A stretch of 64,000 nucleotides of DNA. Origin: Ruegeria sp. R14_0. Its GTDB lineage: Bacteria > Pseudomonadota > Alphaproteobacteria > Rhodobacterales > Rhodobacteraceae. Position 1 is the first letter of the stretch; the number at the start of each line of letters is the position of its first letter. Below are positions 39,722-49,622 of this stretch, piece after piece. The notes beneath the pieces were generated by a model. The model was not told the DNA's origin and did not search any database. It saw nothing but the letters and a program-made list of their open reading frames with translations. A program made the translations under genes and the position numbers. Location of the stretch: positions 124,001 through 188,000 of the forward strand of contig NZ_JAGHRC010000001.1 in assembly GCF_017743975.1 (NCBI RefSeq). Direction: 5' to 3'.

Positions 39722-40573
39722 TCAGGCTTCCTCGAGCGCGCGAAGCGAACGAACAGCTTCCCCATAGTGCTGCGGGTGGGTGGCGATGGCTTCGCGGAAC
39801 AGGTTCTTCGCAGTGGCGACATCACCCTGTTTGACCGCAGATATGCCCATAGTATTCAGCAGCATCGCCCGTTCGACCTGCGTCAGGGGAATAACCGGCA
39901 TGCTATAGTTGCCCTGAGCCGTTCTTGCCAGAACAAGGTTATTCTTCGCAGTGAAAAGGGAACTGTCCTGGCGGATCGCATCAGAGAACAGACGTTCCGC
40001 AGCGGTGAAATCACCGCGTGCCAGTTTGGAATAGCCCCAGTTGTTCATCACGCTGCCGGGGCGCGTCGTCAGGCCAACCGCTGTTTCATAGAAGTGGTCC
40101 GCGCGTTTCCAGTCTTGTCTGGAATCCGCGACCACCGCCTCGAGGCGGTACCGTTGAAAAGTCTCAAATGTGGGCGGCACGGAATCCAACGTGGCTTTGG
40201 CCTTGGCCCAGTCGCCGGATTTGACCAAAGCGCCCGCGTACTCGACCTTGTCCACGTTTGTGGCGCCCTTCATGGTCGTCACTTTTTTCCAAGCCGACGC
40301 CGCCTCGGTTGTGCGTTTCGCGCGACCCAAGGAAATCGCAAGACCGCGCTGCAGGTCAATCCGGCCGGGGTTTTTGGCGGCAGCGCCCTGGAAATAGGTA
40401 ACGGCTTCATTCGGGTCTGCGGCGGTCAGCAGAACCTCGTTCAGGTTTGTTTCGTCGATCACGTTCACCTCTTGATAGGTGCGTTCGACTTTTTCCTCTT
40501 CGGTTTCTTTTTCACAAGCGGACAATACCAGCCCGCAGATGACCATCGTCGGAATCAAGAATTGTTGGCGCAT
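39722..40573 (-). CDS. tadD: TPR lipoprotein, TadD-like
   Basis: A 283-aa protein with a lipoprotein signal (LVLSAC near residue 20) and then several tetratricopeptide repeats, with pairs such as GLAISLGRAKRTTEAASAW and NWGYSKLARGDFTAAERLF and NTMGISAVKQGDVATAKNLF. TadD is the pilotin-like lipoprotein needed for secretin (RcpA) assembly in the outer membrane. Two such genes lie in tandem here; this one is the longer and closer to tadV. GGGACG precedes the ATG. Confidence 0.85.
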   Translation of the reverse strand: MRQQFLIPTMVICGLVLSACEKETEEEKVERTYQEVNVIDETNLNEVLLTAADPNEAVTYFQGAAAKNPGRIDLQRGLAISLGRAKRTTEAASAWKKVTTMKGATNVDKVEYAGALVKSGDWAKAKATLDSVPPTFETFQRYRLEAVVADSRQDWKRADHFYETAVGLTTRPGSVMNNWGYSKLARGDFTAAERLFSDAIRQDSSLFTAKNNLVLARTAQGNYSMPVIPLTQVERAMLLNTMGISAVKQGDVATAKNLFREAIATHPQHYGEAVRSLRALEEA

Positions 40574-40603
40574 TTTTTGCGTCCCTTACTGCTCTTGCCA
40601 ATG

Positions 40604-41185
40604 TTACGGGAGCTTGCGCAGCTTAAATTGCCCGTCGCCTTGCTGCTCCAGTGTATATTCTTGTTTTTCTGGGGTAGTATTAACAGGATTTTCCATTTTT
40701 GCGAGAGCTAAGCGCAGATTGTCCAGGATTGCGTCACTTTCGCCATTATCCAGCGCAAAGGCCCGTCGAAACATTTGCGACGCCTCGGGGTATTCGCCTT
40801 TTTCCATCAGCAAAACGCCAAGGTTGTTCCAAGCAACAGGCCAATCGGGGTCGTCCGCTACCGCCCGGCGCAAAAGCTCTTCGGCCTGACCCAGGCGTCT
40901 GAGGCCGAGATTGGCGGTTCCCATCGACGTAAGGATCTGGGTGGTCATTCCCTGATCCAGCGCGGCGCGGGTAAAGGCCGTCAGTGCAAGTTCATACTCG
41001 CCTGAGACCATCAATCGGTTCCCTACAGTAAGCGGATCCACACTTTGCCCCCTGGGATCGACGCCTGGAGGCTCGAGATCGTTTGACGCGCCGGTTTCCG
41101 TGCAAGAGGCCACCACGGCGATAACCATGGTGGCCTGCAACGCACGGCGTATCCCAGAATGGATGCACCCGAATTTTGATTTCAT
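40604..41185 (-). CDS. tadD: Second TPR lipoprotein, TadD-like
   Basis: A 193-aa protein with lipobox VVASC near residue 27 and TPR motifs covering about residues 58-170 (LMVSGEYELALTAFTRAAL, NLGLRRLGQAEELLRRAV, NLGVLLMEKGEYPEASQMF). I chose the ATG at 41185, with GGGGGA upstream; an in-frame TTG at 41221 overlaps tadC and has no site. Together with the next gene it gives the locus two TPR lipoproteins, where the prototype locus has one. Confidence 0.85.
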   Translation of the reverse strand: MKSKFGCIHSGIRRALQATMVIAVVASCTETGASNDLEPPGVDPRGQSVDPLTVGNRLMVSGEYELALTAFTRAALDQGMTTQILTSMGTANLGLRRLGQAEELLRRAVADDPDWPVAWNNLGVLLMEKGEYPEASQMFRRAFALDNGESDAILDNLRLALAKMENPVNTTPEKQEYTLEQQGDGQFKLRKLP

Positions 41186-41192
41186 CGGGAAT

Positions 41193-42176
41193 TTATCCCC
41201 CGCCACCTGCAAAATCTGCAATGCCTTTTGCCGAGGGACCGACCAGAATGACCAGCAACGGAGGCACCGTCAGCATCATTGTGGCAAGTGTCATTTTGGT
41301 TGGCAACTTGTTCGCGGCCTCTTCGGCGCGCATCACACGTTTATCTCGCATTTCGCCTGCGTAAACCCGCAGAGCTTCGGCGATTGATGTACCAAAAGTG
41401 GCGGACTGGATCATCACGGTAACAAATGAGCTGACGTCCTGAACGCCGCAGCGCGTACCAAAGTCGCGCAGAACCGAGTCCCGGTCCTTGCCGGCCTTGA
41501 GCTCATAGGCGACAACCTCGAACTCTTGCGCGATGTCCGGGTACGAGACTTTCATTTCGGCCGCCACGCGCACGATCGCCTGGTCAAGCGACTGACCCGC
41601 TTCGACGCAAACCAGCATCAAATCCAATGTATCCGGGAACCCGGCAATAATGGCTTCTTGCCGTTCTGTAACACGTCGCGTGATCCAATAGCGTGGCAGA
41701 AAATACAATCCGCAGGCAGGGACAAGAACGCGAATGATCATTTGTGCTGGCGTGAATTCCTGATCTCCGGCGAAGATGGTCACCAGCGAAACACCAATCA
41801 AAATGCCGACAATTCCCAGTGCGAACTGAGCAAAGTGAAAGAACCGCACCGAGTCCTTTGAATGGTAACCCGCCTGACGAAGTTTGAGCTCCATCGCAGA
41901 TAGCTCGTCTTCGTTTTGGGGTTCCAGAAAGGTCGCAAACTTTTGAAGTTGTTCATTGCGGCTTGCCTGGCGCAACGCATCCTTCTTGTCTTTCTTGCTT
42001 GCTTTGGGCGCCGCGTTCGAGCGCTGGAGCTTTTTGAGTGGGTCTTCCGGCTGGTTCAGCATAAGTGGCAAAGCCACCAAGACCATGAACAGTCCAAGTA
42101 CACCCACAACAATAAGCGGTCCGAAGGGGCCCAGGTTTTCGGTCAGGAACGTGTTGATTTGGTCCAGAAATTCCAT
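41193..42176 (-). CDS. tadC: Tad platform protein TadC (type II secretion F family)
   Basis: Inner-membrane platform protein of 327 aa with an N-terminal helix (about residues 15-35), a GspF-type cytoplasmic domain around residues 70-200 (QSLDQAIVRVAAEMKVSYPD) and C-terminal membrane helices ending near a Gly-rich tail. It pairs with TadB to transmit ATPase motion to the pilus base. The ATG at 42176 is preferred over TTG at 42182. Only 10 bases separate it from tadB. Confidence 0.93.
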   Translation of the reverse strand: MEFLDQINTFLTENLGPFGPLIVVGVLGLFMVLVALPLMLNQPEDPLKKLQRSNAAPKASKKDKKDALRQASRNEQLQKFATFLEPQNEDELSAMELKLRQAGYHSKDSVRFFHFAQFALGIVGILIGVSLVTIFAGDQEFTPAQMIIRVLVPACGLYFLPRYWITRRVTERQEAIIAGFPDTLDLMLVCVEAGQSLDQAIVRVAAEMKVSYPDIAQEFEVVAYELKAGKDRDSVLRDFGTRCGVQDVSSFVTVMIQSATFGTSIAEALRVYAGEMRDKRVMRAEEAANKLPTKMTLATMMLTVPPLLVILVGPSAKGIADFAGGGG

Positions 42177-42186
42177 AATCAAACCC

Positions 42187-43155
42187 TCAAACCTTGATGT
42201 TCGTTAGAATGCGCATGACGATTAGGTTCAGCGTCAGCATGATGCCCACGAAGAAACAGGCCGGAATGAACCACGGGTGGTCAAGAACTTCGTCATAGTA
42301 GCCGGGGTCGTTCACCAGGATGAACAAAAGGCAGAAGATGGGGAAGCCAGACAGAAATTTGCCGGACCACTTCGCTTCGGCGGTGATGGCATTCACACGG
42401 CGGAACAGACGGAAACGTGCGCGGATAACCTGTGCCAAGCCGGCCAAAATTTCGGCGAGGTTACCACCGGATTGCTGCTGAATGCCGACGGCGACCGAAA
42501 GAAACCGCAGATCCTGCATATCCAGACGTTCGGCAAGGTCTTTGAGGGATTCGCCGACGTCGCGGCCATAGGCACATTCGTCGGCGATGACCCCGAACTC
42601 GGTTCCCAGAGGGTCTTGAACTTCGTTGGCCACAATCTGGATGGTGGAAACAAACGGGTTACCGACGCGAAGCGAACGTACCATCAATTCAACGGCGTCG
42701 GGCAATTGCTCTTCCATCATGTTCATGCGTTTTTTGGCTTTGTGGTTCACCCAGGCATAAACACCGCCCACGCCAATCGCCACCGACAGCGCGATTCGAA
42801 GTATTGTTTCTGTTGCCGTGCCAATGCTGAGCCCGACATAAGCAAACCCGGACACCAGCACCATGATCATGATCAGTTGCTTAGGTGAAAAGGCAATCGC
42901 CGCTTTTTGCGCCTTGTCGGCCAAAAGCGAGTAGAGCGGGATGCTTTGCGACTTCATATGCTGCTGCATTTCCTTGCGCAGCTGTTCCAGAACCTGCTCG
43001 CGTCCGACGCCCTTGTCCAGCATGTCCAGACGTCGGTTTACACGGCTGTTCAAACTGATGGATTTGCCAAAGGCGACAAGATAGATGCCTTCGACTAGAA
43101 GAAGCACCGCGACAAAGATCACGACATAGATAAGGGCCTCTATGGGCAATTGCAT
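42187..43155 (-). CDS. tadB: Tad platform protein TadB (type II secretion F family)
   Basis: A 322-aa inner-membrane protein paralogous to TadC. It has an N-terminal helix (ALIYVVIFVAVLLLVEGIYL), two central helices (about residues 90-130), the GspF domain (VELMVRSLRVGNPFVSTIQ to IQQQSGGNLAEILAGLAQV, about residues 155-245) and two C-terminal helices. A near-perfect AAGGAGGT site precedes the ATG. It lies between tadA and tadC with 10-12 base gaps. Confidence 0.95.
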   Translation of the reverse strand: MQLPIEALIYVVIFVAVLLLVEGIYLVAFGKSISLNSRVNRRLDMLDKGVGREQVLEQLRKEMQQHMKSQSIPLYSLLADKAQKAAIAFSPKQLIMIMVLVSGFAYVGLSIGTATETILRIALSVAIGVGGVYAWVNHKAKKRMNMMEEQLPDAVELMVRSLRVGNPFVSTIQIVANEVQDPLGTEFGVIADECAYGRDVGESLKDLAERLDMQDLRFLSVAVGIQQQSGGNLAEILAGLAQVIRARFRLFRRVNAITAEAKWSGKFLSGFPIFCLLFILVNDPGYYDEVLDHPWFIPACFFVGIMLTLNLIVMRILTNIKV

Positions 43156-43167
43156 GGCCGGACCTCC

Positions 43168-44613
<1,446 letters not shown>

Positions 44614-44637
44614 GGCGACTACCCCTCTGAATAATTG

Positions 44638-45873
44638 TTACGCGGCCTCAGCACCGCTGCTGCCCAAACTATGAAGCGATTTTGCGAGTTTCGCGATTTC
44701 GCGGCGCAGCGGATTCTTGGCTGCGGATTTCGCCAGTGGCAAACCATGATCGCCGCTTTGCATGACCTGTTTGCCGCCCTCTGGCAGTTGAAGGTCGATC
44801 GAAATACCCAGGCTTTCGCCCATGCGCTTGACCCGGCTTTTGCCGTTCAGGTCAGTGAATTTCGGAGCCCGGTTCAGCGCAAAGCGAAGTTTGTTGAACG
44901 GCAGCTCTTCTGCCTGCAGCGCACGTTTCAACCGCAGCGCATTTTGTGCCGAGCGCATATCCAGTTCGATCATTGCAAAGTACACATGCGCGGCCTGCAG
45001 CACCGTTTCTGACCACAAGACCAGGGTCTTGGGCATGTCGATGATCACATAGTCGAACTGTCGGCGGGCAGTATTGATAACCTTTTCAATATCTTCCGGA
45101 GTGATCAGGTCCAATGGCACCATATCGGAGGGTGCGGTCAGGACGCTCAGCTTTTCCTCATAAGTCTGAAGGGCTTGCGAGAATACGTCGTCGTCCATCG
45201 ATGCCGTATCCGACAGCATCTCGAATACGGTTTCTCGGCGGGGCAGGTCCAAATAGGTCGAAACGCTGCCGTATTGCAGATCCAGATCGATGACACAGAC
45301 CGTTGGCGCATCCTTGTCGGACGCGGTTGCAAGTTCCCAAGCCAAGTTTACAGCCAGGGTCGTTGATCCGACGCCACCAGCCAGACCGTGGACAACAAAC
45401 AACGCAGCTTCTTTTGATTCGCCCTGAACCGCCGGAACAGAGGCGACCTGAGTCGCAGCAACCGGTTCAGGTTTGTTCATACGGTCGATGGCTTCCTTCA
45501 GCTCACCTTCAGGAAGCGGGTAGGGGACAAATTCGTCCGCGCCCTTGCGCAGCAACTGGTGCAAAGACGCCGGGGTGACGTCCTCGGCGATCAGCACGAC
45601 CTTGATCTTTTTTTCCTTGGCCTGCGTGATGATCTCACCCATCAAAGACAGGTTGTCTTCATCGTCTCCGTCGATGGCAAGCGCAACGAATTCAAGGGTT
45701 TCAGCTTCGGGTTGGCCGAAGAATGCCAGTGCTTCTGCAAACCCAAGGTCCCCCCAGCGTTCGCCCAGAATGGCTTCCATGTCTTCGATCAACAGATCAA
45801 AATTCTGGACGTCGCGACTGATCGTGCAAGCCAGAATAGCGGTCCCATCATCTTGCGTCGTGGCGCTTGTCAT
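44638..45873 (-). CDS. tadZ: Tad localisation ATPase TadZ/CpaE
   Basis: ParA/MinD-superfamily protein of 411 aa that positions the Tad machine. The N-terminal half is an atypical receiver-like domain (about residues 10-130), and the C-terminal half has a deviant P-loop HGLAGGVGSTTLAVNLAWEL near residue 165, lacking the classical second lysine as CpaE proteins do. The start at 45873 has GAGGA 9 bases upstream; longer in-frame starts at 45918 and beyond are not supported. Confidence 0.92.
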   Translation of the reverse strand: MTSATTQDDGTAILACTISRDVQNFDLLIEDMEAILGERWGDLGFAEALAFFGQPEAETLEFVALAIDGDDEDNLSLMGEIITQAKEKKIKVVLIAEDVTPASLHQLLRKGADEFVPYPLPEGELKEAIDRMNKPEPVAATQVASVPAVQGESKEAALFVVHGLAGGVGSTTLAVNLAWELATASDKDAPTVCVIDLDLQYGSVSTYLDLPRRETVFEMLSDTASMDDDVFSQALQTYEEKLSVLTAPSDMVPLDLITPEDIEKVINTARRQFDYVIIDMPKTLVLWSETVLQAAHVYFAMIELDMRSAQNALRLKRALQAEELPFNKLRFALNRAPKFTDLNGKSRVKRMGESLGISIDLQLPEGGKQVMQSGDHGLPLAKSAAKNPLRREIAKLAKSLHSLGSSGAEAA

Positions 45874-46038
45874 TAACACAATCCTCGTCGTCAGGGCCCA
45901 TTGACTGTCCGAACTCATTTGGCTCGACTCAGTTTTCTGTTGCCCGTTCGCGACCAATGCAGGCCGCACTTCACCCAATTGTTGAAAAGGTGGCTTGGAA
46001 CTTAGGCAAGATTTAGGCGCAAAAGAACCAATTGTAGG

Positions 46039-46065
46039 GAATTGGGCGACGATGCCGCCCAATTC
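46039..46065 (-). repeat. 10-bp stem-loop after the OmpA-like gene
   Basis: GAATTGGGCG at 46039-46048 is exactly complementary to 46056-46065 with a 7-base loop. It starts 8 bases downstream of the OmpA-like stop on the minus strand. No T run follows, so it may be a processing or attenuation site rather than a strong terminator. Confidence 0.5.
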
Positions 46066-46072
46066 TTAGGGA

Positions 46073-46699
46073 TTATTCATCACCGCCGGCGTTGACTTGA
46101 TCGCGCTGGATGTAGCTCACACGCTCAGCGCTTTCGACATATTCGCGGTATATGACTTCGGCGTACTTGCCGTCCAGCAGCTGACCTTTGCCGCCAGCAA
46201 GACCAGAGACTTCGGTCACTGTACGGCGGTTTCTGCGGTCCCGTTCATTTGTATCGATCAGCGGGCGTGTTTTACCGAAAGAAACCACCGCCTCCAGTCG
46301 AGACCGCGAAATTCCCTGCTGCGTCAGGAACGCAACGGCTGCATTTGCGCGTCGTTGACCGAGCCGCTGGTTGTACGACGTCGATCCAACCGCATCGGTG
46401 TGGCCGTATACACGGAACCGCGCCTCTGGGAATTGTTTGATCCAGTCGGCCTGCCGCAGCAGAATCCGACGCGCCGTTTCGTCCAGCTGTGCACTGTCGA
46501 AGGCAAAGTTGATCTGGGTTGGTACTTCTGCTGCGAATCGCTGCCCAAGGATCTGAGCGAATGATAGCTCGCCATTCATAACCTGGGTGTTGTTAAGCGT
46601 CGCATTGCCAAAAGCACCCTGGTCCACTTCATACCCGGCCTCACGCGTACATGCGGCGACAGCGACCGAAAGACCCAGTGTGAGTATCCACTTCTGCAT
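46073..46699 (-). CDS. OmpA-family lipoprotein of the Tad locus
   Basis: A 208-aa protein with lipobox VAVAAC near residue 16 and a C-terminal OmpA peptidoglycan-binding domain (VYGHTDAVGSTSYNQRLGQR, about residues 96-115), then a 45-residue tail. It corresponds to the OmpA-like protein often found between rcpA and tadZ in alphaproteobacterial tad loci. It may anchor the secretin complex to the wall. GGAGGA 7 bases upstream decides the start at 46699; the frame is open further upstream but into the rcpA gene end. Confidence 0.88.
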   Translation of the reverse strand: MQKWILTLGLSVAVAACTREAGYEVDQGAFGNATLNNTQVMNGELSFAQILGQRFAAEVPTQINFAFDSAQLDETARRILLRQADWIKQFPEARFRVYGHTDAVGSTSYNQRLGQRRANAAVAFLTQQGISRSRLEAVVSFGKTRPLIDTNERDRRNRRTVTEVSGLAGGKGQLLDGKYAEVIYREYVESAERVSYIQRDQVNAGGDE

Positions 46700-46715
46700 T
46701 GGTCCTATCCTCCTA

Positions 46716-48122
46716 TCAATCCAGAACGTAGCCGTAGGAGCTTCCAAAGTCCTGCTTGGCCACTTCTGAGGCCGCGCCGGAACCCGGACGCGTTGTACGG
46801 GCGGTTCTGCCGTTGATGAACAGATCGAATTCGCTGGGGGGCTGAACCCGATCGGTCGGCAGAGCCAGGGCTTCACCACGTGTTGGCGAGACCAGATGTG
46901 CCGTAACGATAACCACCAGTTCCGACTGCTGGCGCTGGTATTCTGCGCTGCGGAACAGTGCGCCCAGTACGGGGACATCACCAATCCATGGCAATTGGCT
47001 GTTCTGGTCAGTGAAATCGTCTCGGATCAACCCGGCAATGGCAAAGCTCTCGCCATCGCGCATCTCAATCGTCGTTTTTGTCGAACGCGTGATGAACGTT
47101 GGCACGTTGTTGCCGGCGATTGTGAATTCAGAGTTCGGATCGATGCTGGACACCGATGTTCCCAGTTCCAGGTTGATCAGATCACCGTCTACGACGCGGG
47201 GCGTAAAGAGGACCTGAACACCGAAATCCCGATACTCGATTGCAATCTGGCCGTCATCGCCGGGAACCGGGATCGGAACTTGGCCGCCCGCCAGGAATTC
47301 AGCTTCCTGCCCCGACAAGGCCGACAGGTTGGGCTCTGCAAGCGTACGGGCAAGCCCTTTAGTTTCAAGCGCTTCCAACAGCAAGCGTACCTGTGTTGAA
47401 CCGGCGCCAAAGCCAAATAGGATAGCACCCGTATTTGTCTGTTGGAACGGGATGTTGTTGTTCAGCGCGTTGGCCAACGCACCGGCGTTGTTCAAGGTGT
47501 TGATACCACCCGTCACATCGCTGCCACCGAAGCCGAGCGATGCGGTCAGGCTTTTAGCGACCGACCGATTCATTTCGGCAAAGCGGACTTTCAGCATGAC
47601 CTGCTGAACCCCACCGACCGACATCAGGTTCGATACACGCTCGGGCGCGTAACGTTCAGCCAGTTCCAAGGCGCGCGCCAGTTTGGCCGAGCTGGAAATC
47701 GTACCGGACAGGACGATACCGTCATTCGCTGTGCGCACCTCGATGGGTTCGCTCGGAAGAATTTGGCGCAGTCTCTCTTTGAATTCAGACACATCCGGTG
47801 ACACACGGACCCTGACGTTGGCCAGCAAATTGCCGGCCCCGTCAAACAAGGTCAGGGTAGTCAGACCAGGGGCCTTACCCAAAACATAGATTGTGCGATC
47901 AGAAAGCGAAGAAATGTCAGCGATGCCAGCGTTGGCGATGCTGAGCTCTGCGAAGGGTGTTTCGCTTTCAACAACAATTGCGCGATTCATAGGAACGTCC
48001 AGCGTTTCCGCTGTACCGTTCTTAACGACACGCAGTGTTTCGGCCCGGGCAGCACCGCTGACCGAACTGATAACCAGCGCCAACCCCAACAGGGCCGCGC
48101 TTATCCAAGAATGTATTTTCAT
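46716..48122 (-). CDS. rcpA: Outer-membrane secretin RcpA/CpaC
   Basis: A 468-aa secretin forming the outer-membrane pore of the Flp pilus. It has a signal peptide (ISAALLGLALVISSVSGAARA, cleaved near residue 27), an N-terminal BON/N0-like region (residues 30-180) and the secretin domain (residues about 235-420; TLAEPNLSALSGQEAEFLAG and the final GALFRSAEYQRQQSELVVIV). I start at the ATG at 48122 with AGGAG-like sequence upstream. The upstream spacer is unusually motif-rich. Confidence 0.95.
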   Translation of the reverse strand: MKIHSWISAALLGLALVISSVSGAARAETLRVVKNGTAETLDVPMNRAIVVESETPFAELSIANAGIADISSLSDRTIYVLGKAPGLTTLTLFDGAGNLLANVRVRVSPDVSEFKERLRQILPSEPIEVRTANDGIVLSGTISSSAKLARALELAERYAPERVSNLMSVGGVQQVMLKVRFAEMNRSVAKSLTASLGFGGSDVTGGINTLNNAGALANALNNNIPFQQTNTGAILFGFGAGSTQVRLLLEALETKGLARTLAEPNLSALSGQEAEFLAGGQVPIPVPGDDGQIAIEYRDFGVQVLFTPRVVDGDLINLELGTSVSSIDPNSEFTIAGNNVPTFITRSTKTTIEMRDGESFAIAGLIRDDFTDQNSQLPWIGDVPVLGALFRSAEYQRQQSELVVIVTAHLVSPTRGEALALPTDRVQPPSEFDLFINGRTARTTRPGSGAASEVAKQDFGSSYGYVLD

Positions 48123-48173
48123 GTGACCTGCCTCTCCGATCACGCCTCGTTTTAGGTCTAATGCCTTATGTGC

Positions 48174-48179
48174 GTTAAC
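48174..48179. promoter_or_regulatory. GTTAAC motif upstream of rcpA (candidate CtrA half-site)
   Basis: GTTAAC lies 52 bases upstream of the rcpA start, inside the only sizeable spacer between rcpC and rcpA. CtrA control of pilus genes is known in Caulobacter; here it is inferred from the motif alone. Confidence 0.35.
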
Positions 48180-48184
48180 ACTGC

Positions 48185-48209
48185 GCGAATTGCGAATTTA
48201 TTGCAATAA
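48185..48209. repeat. Tandem GCGAATT pair and TTATTGCAATAA palindrome
   Basis: GCGAATT is repeated exactly at 48185-48191 and 48192-48198, and a perfect 12-base palindrome follows at 48198-48209. The cluster lies 63-87 bases upstream of the rcpA start and could be an operator. Confidence 0.4.
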
Positions 48210-48254
48210 TCAATGGTTTCTGGAATTTTCCTTATGTGGGTAATCAGCAACATC

Positions 48255-48290
48255 TGAAATGAAACAAGCCGCGTAAATGGCGCGGCTTGT
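48255..48290 (-). terminator. Terminator downstream of rcpC
   Basis: On the minus strand a 10-bp perfect stem (48281-48290 with 48264-48273) with a 7-base loop is followed by the T-rich run TTTCATTTCA. It lies 24 bases past the rcpC stop and would separate flp-rcpC from rcpA-tad transcription. Confidence 0.75.
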
Positions 48291-48313
48291 GACGTTAAAG
48301 TTTTGATTTCACT

Positions 48314-49183
48314 TTAGTTTGTGCAGGGGATCTCGGTTATGACAATTTCCCCGCCACGGCGTGTGTTCACAGTGCAGACTCTTTCCGGAGCCGGAGCTGG
48401 CGCAGGCGCGACTTCTTGAATTCCCAACAGTTTTCTCTGATCGACTTCAACTGCGCTTGCGATTGTTTCGTCCTCGAAACCAACCAGTGCCAATGACAGT
48501 CGCCCGGTGTTCTGAGCTTGAGCAAGAGCCGCGATCTGCTCCGGTGTCGCGGCAACCGTAACAGTCCGCGCGATGGTTGTGCCGGTCAGGTCCTCACCTG
48601 TCGTCTGGTCCACGGCGATCAGCTCGATGTTGGTTTGAATCAGTCGGGTGATCTCGCCGTCTCGTCCTGCCCCGCTGAATGACCCGGTCCAATACACATC
48701 AACATTGTCGCCCGGACGCAAGAAGCCTGAAACGCCCGATGACACGTCGACGCTGATGGCAAATGCGCGCATTCCTTTGGCGAGACGGGATGTCAGGCCG
48801 GCAGCTTCACCTGGGTTGGTGACCTTCACCTCAAGAAGGGCTTCGTCTTTTTCCATTGCCCTCAGAACAAAACGGTCACCCTGACTATCTTCAGGAAAGA
48901 GCACGGCAATATCCGTGAATACCCCTTCGGGAATCGCATCTTCTGGCCAGTTTACCGTTCGCACGTCTTCGGTGGTTAGGCGCTCACCATACTTCATGGG
49001 GCGATTGGCGACGATTACACCAACTGTTGGAACCGACTTGACGTTGGCAAGGGCATCTTGGGTCGCTTGGCGTTCACGAGCCAGCTGAGCCTGATGCTGA
49101 GCGATGTAGTCGCGAGCCAAATAGACCGCCCCACCGGCCAAAAGTACTCCGACAATCAGAACAAGTCCAAATACAGCACGCAT
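48314..49183 (-). CDS. rcpC: Flp pilus assembly protein RcpC/CpaB
   Basis: A 289-aa periplasmic protein anchored by an N-terminal helix (FGLVLIVGVLLAGGAVYLA). It has the SAF/RcpC domain (about residues 50-220; RPMKYGERLTTEDVRTV, FLRPGDNVDVYWTG) found in CpaB proteins and is thought to steer pilus passage through the secretin. The C-terminal tail carries two cysteines (VCTVN, IPCTN). GAGGGA precedes the ATG. A terminator follows. Confidence 0.93.
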   Translation of the reverse strand: MRAVFGLVLIVGVLLAGGAVYLARDYIAQHQAQLARERQATQDALANVKSVPTVGVIVANRPMKYGERLTTEDVRTVNWPEDAIPEGVFTDIAVLFPEDSQGDRFVLRAMEKDEALLEVKVTNPGEAAGLTSRLAKGMRAFAISVDVSSGVSGFLRPGDNVDVYWTGSFSGAGRDGEITRLIQTNIELIAVDQTTGEDLTGTTIARTVTVAATPEQIAALAQAQNTGRLSLALVGFEDETIASAVEVDQRKLLGIQEVAPAPAPAPERVCTVNTRRGGEIVITEIPCTN

Positions 49184-49329
49184 TCACGTTCCCTCATACT
49201 TTAGTTTCGTTTGGCTCGTCACGGGGATACGATGCCATTTGAGTTATCAGTAAAGGCAAATTGTGTCGAAAAAGGGGACAATCCCGCTTTTTTCGGGTCG
49301 CGCCATTCAATCAAGCTGGGTTCGCAGCA

Positions 49330-49539
49330 TCACTTGGCTAAATCAAATGCAACGACGGGATCCTGGACTTCCATGTTTGTCAGTGCGTCGCCCGATTCTT
49401 TGTCCAGATGTTGAAGTGGTCCCGAAAAGTTCAGAATCACAATCGCACCAAACCCGACGAGCCCTGCTGTCAAAAGGACCCAATCCACCGTAACGGCTCC
49501 GTCTTCGCATTCGGGGAACTTTTTGAACTTTCGCGCCAT
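49330..49539 (-). CDS. flp: Second Flp-type pilin subunit
   Basis: A 69-aa prepilin, the same length as Flp1 and clearly similar in its first half. The leader is basic (ARKFKKFPECEDG), cleavage is expected after G15, and the mature N terminus is AVTVDWVLLTAGLVGFGAIV. The second half diverges and ends in an acidic stretch (ESGDALTNMEVQD). I chose the ATG at 49539 because it gives the same length as Flp1; an upstream TTG lacks a site. The leader region contains a cysteine (residue 11), absent from Flp1. It lies downstream of a terminator, so its dose is probably low. Confidence 0.88.
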   Translation of the reverse strand: MARKFKKFPECEDGAVTVDWVLLTAGLVGFGAIVILNFSGPLQHLDKESGDALTNMEVQDPVVAFDLAK

Positions 49540-49565
49540 GGCACTACCAGAACTTGATTGGGCCA

Positions 49566-49599
49566 AAAGAAAAGGGCCACAGCTAAAGCAGCGTGGCCC
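49566..49599 (-). terminator. Terminator between the two flp genes
   Basis: On the minus strand a 7-bp outer stem (49593-49599 with 49574-49580) encloses a 3-bp inner stem, and TTTTCTTT follows. It lies 24 bases past the flp1 stop codon. Confidence 0.8.
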
Positions 49600-49622
49600 C
49601 CATCTAGCATTTAGTAGATTAA

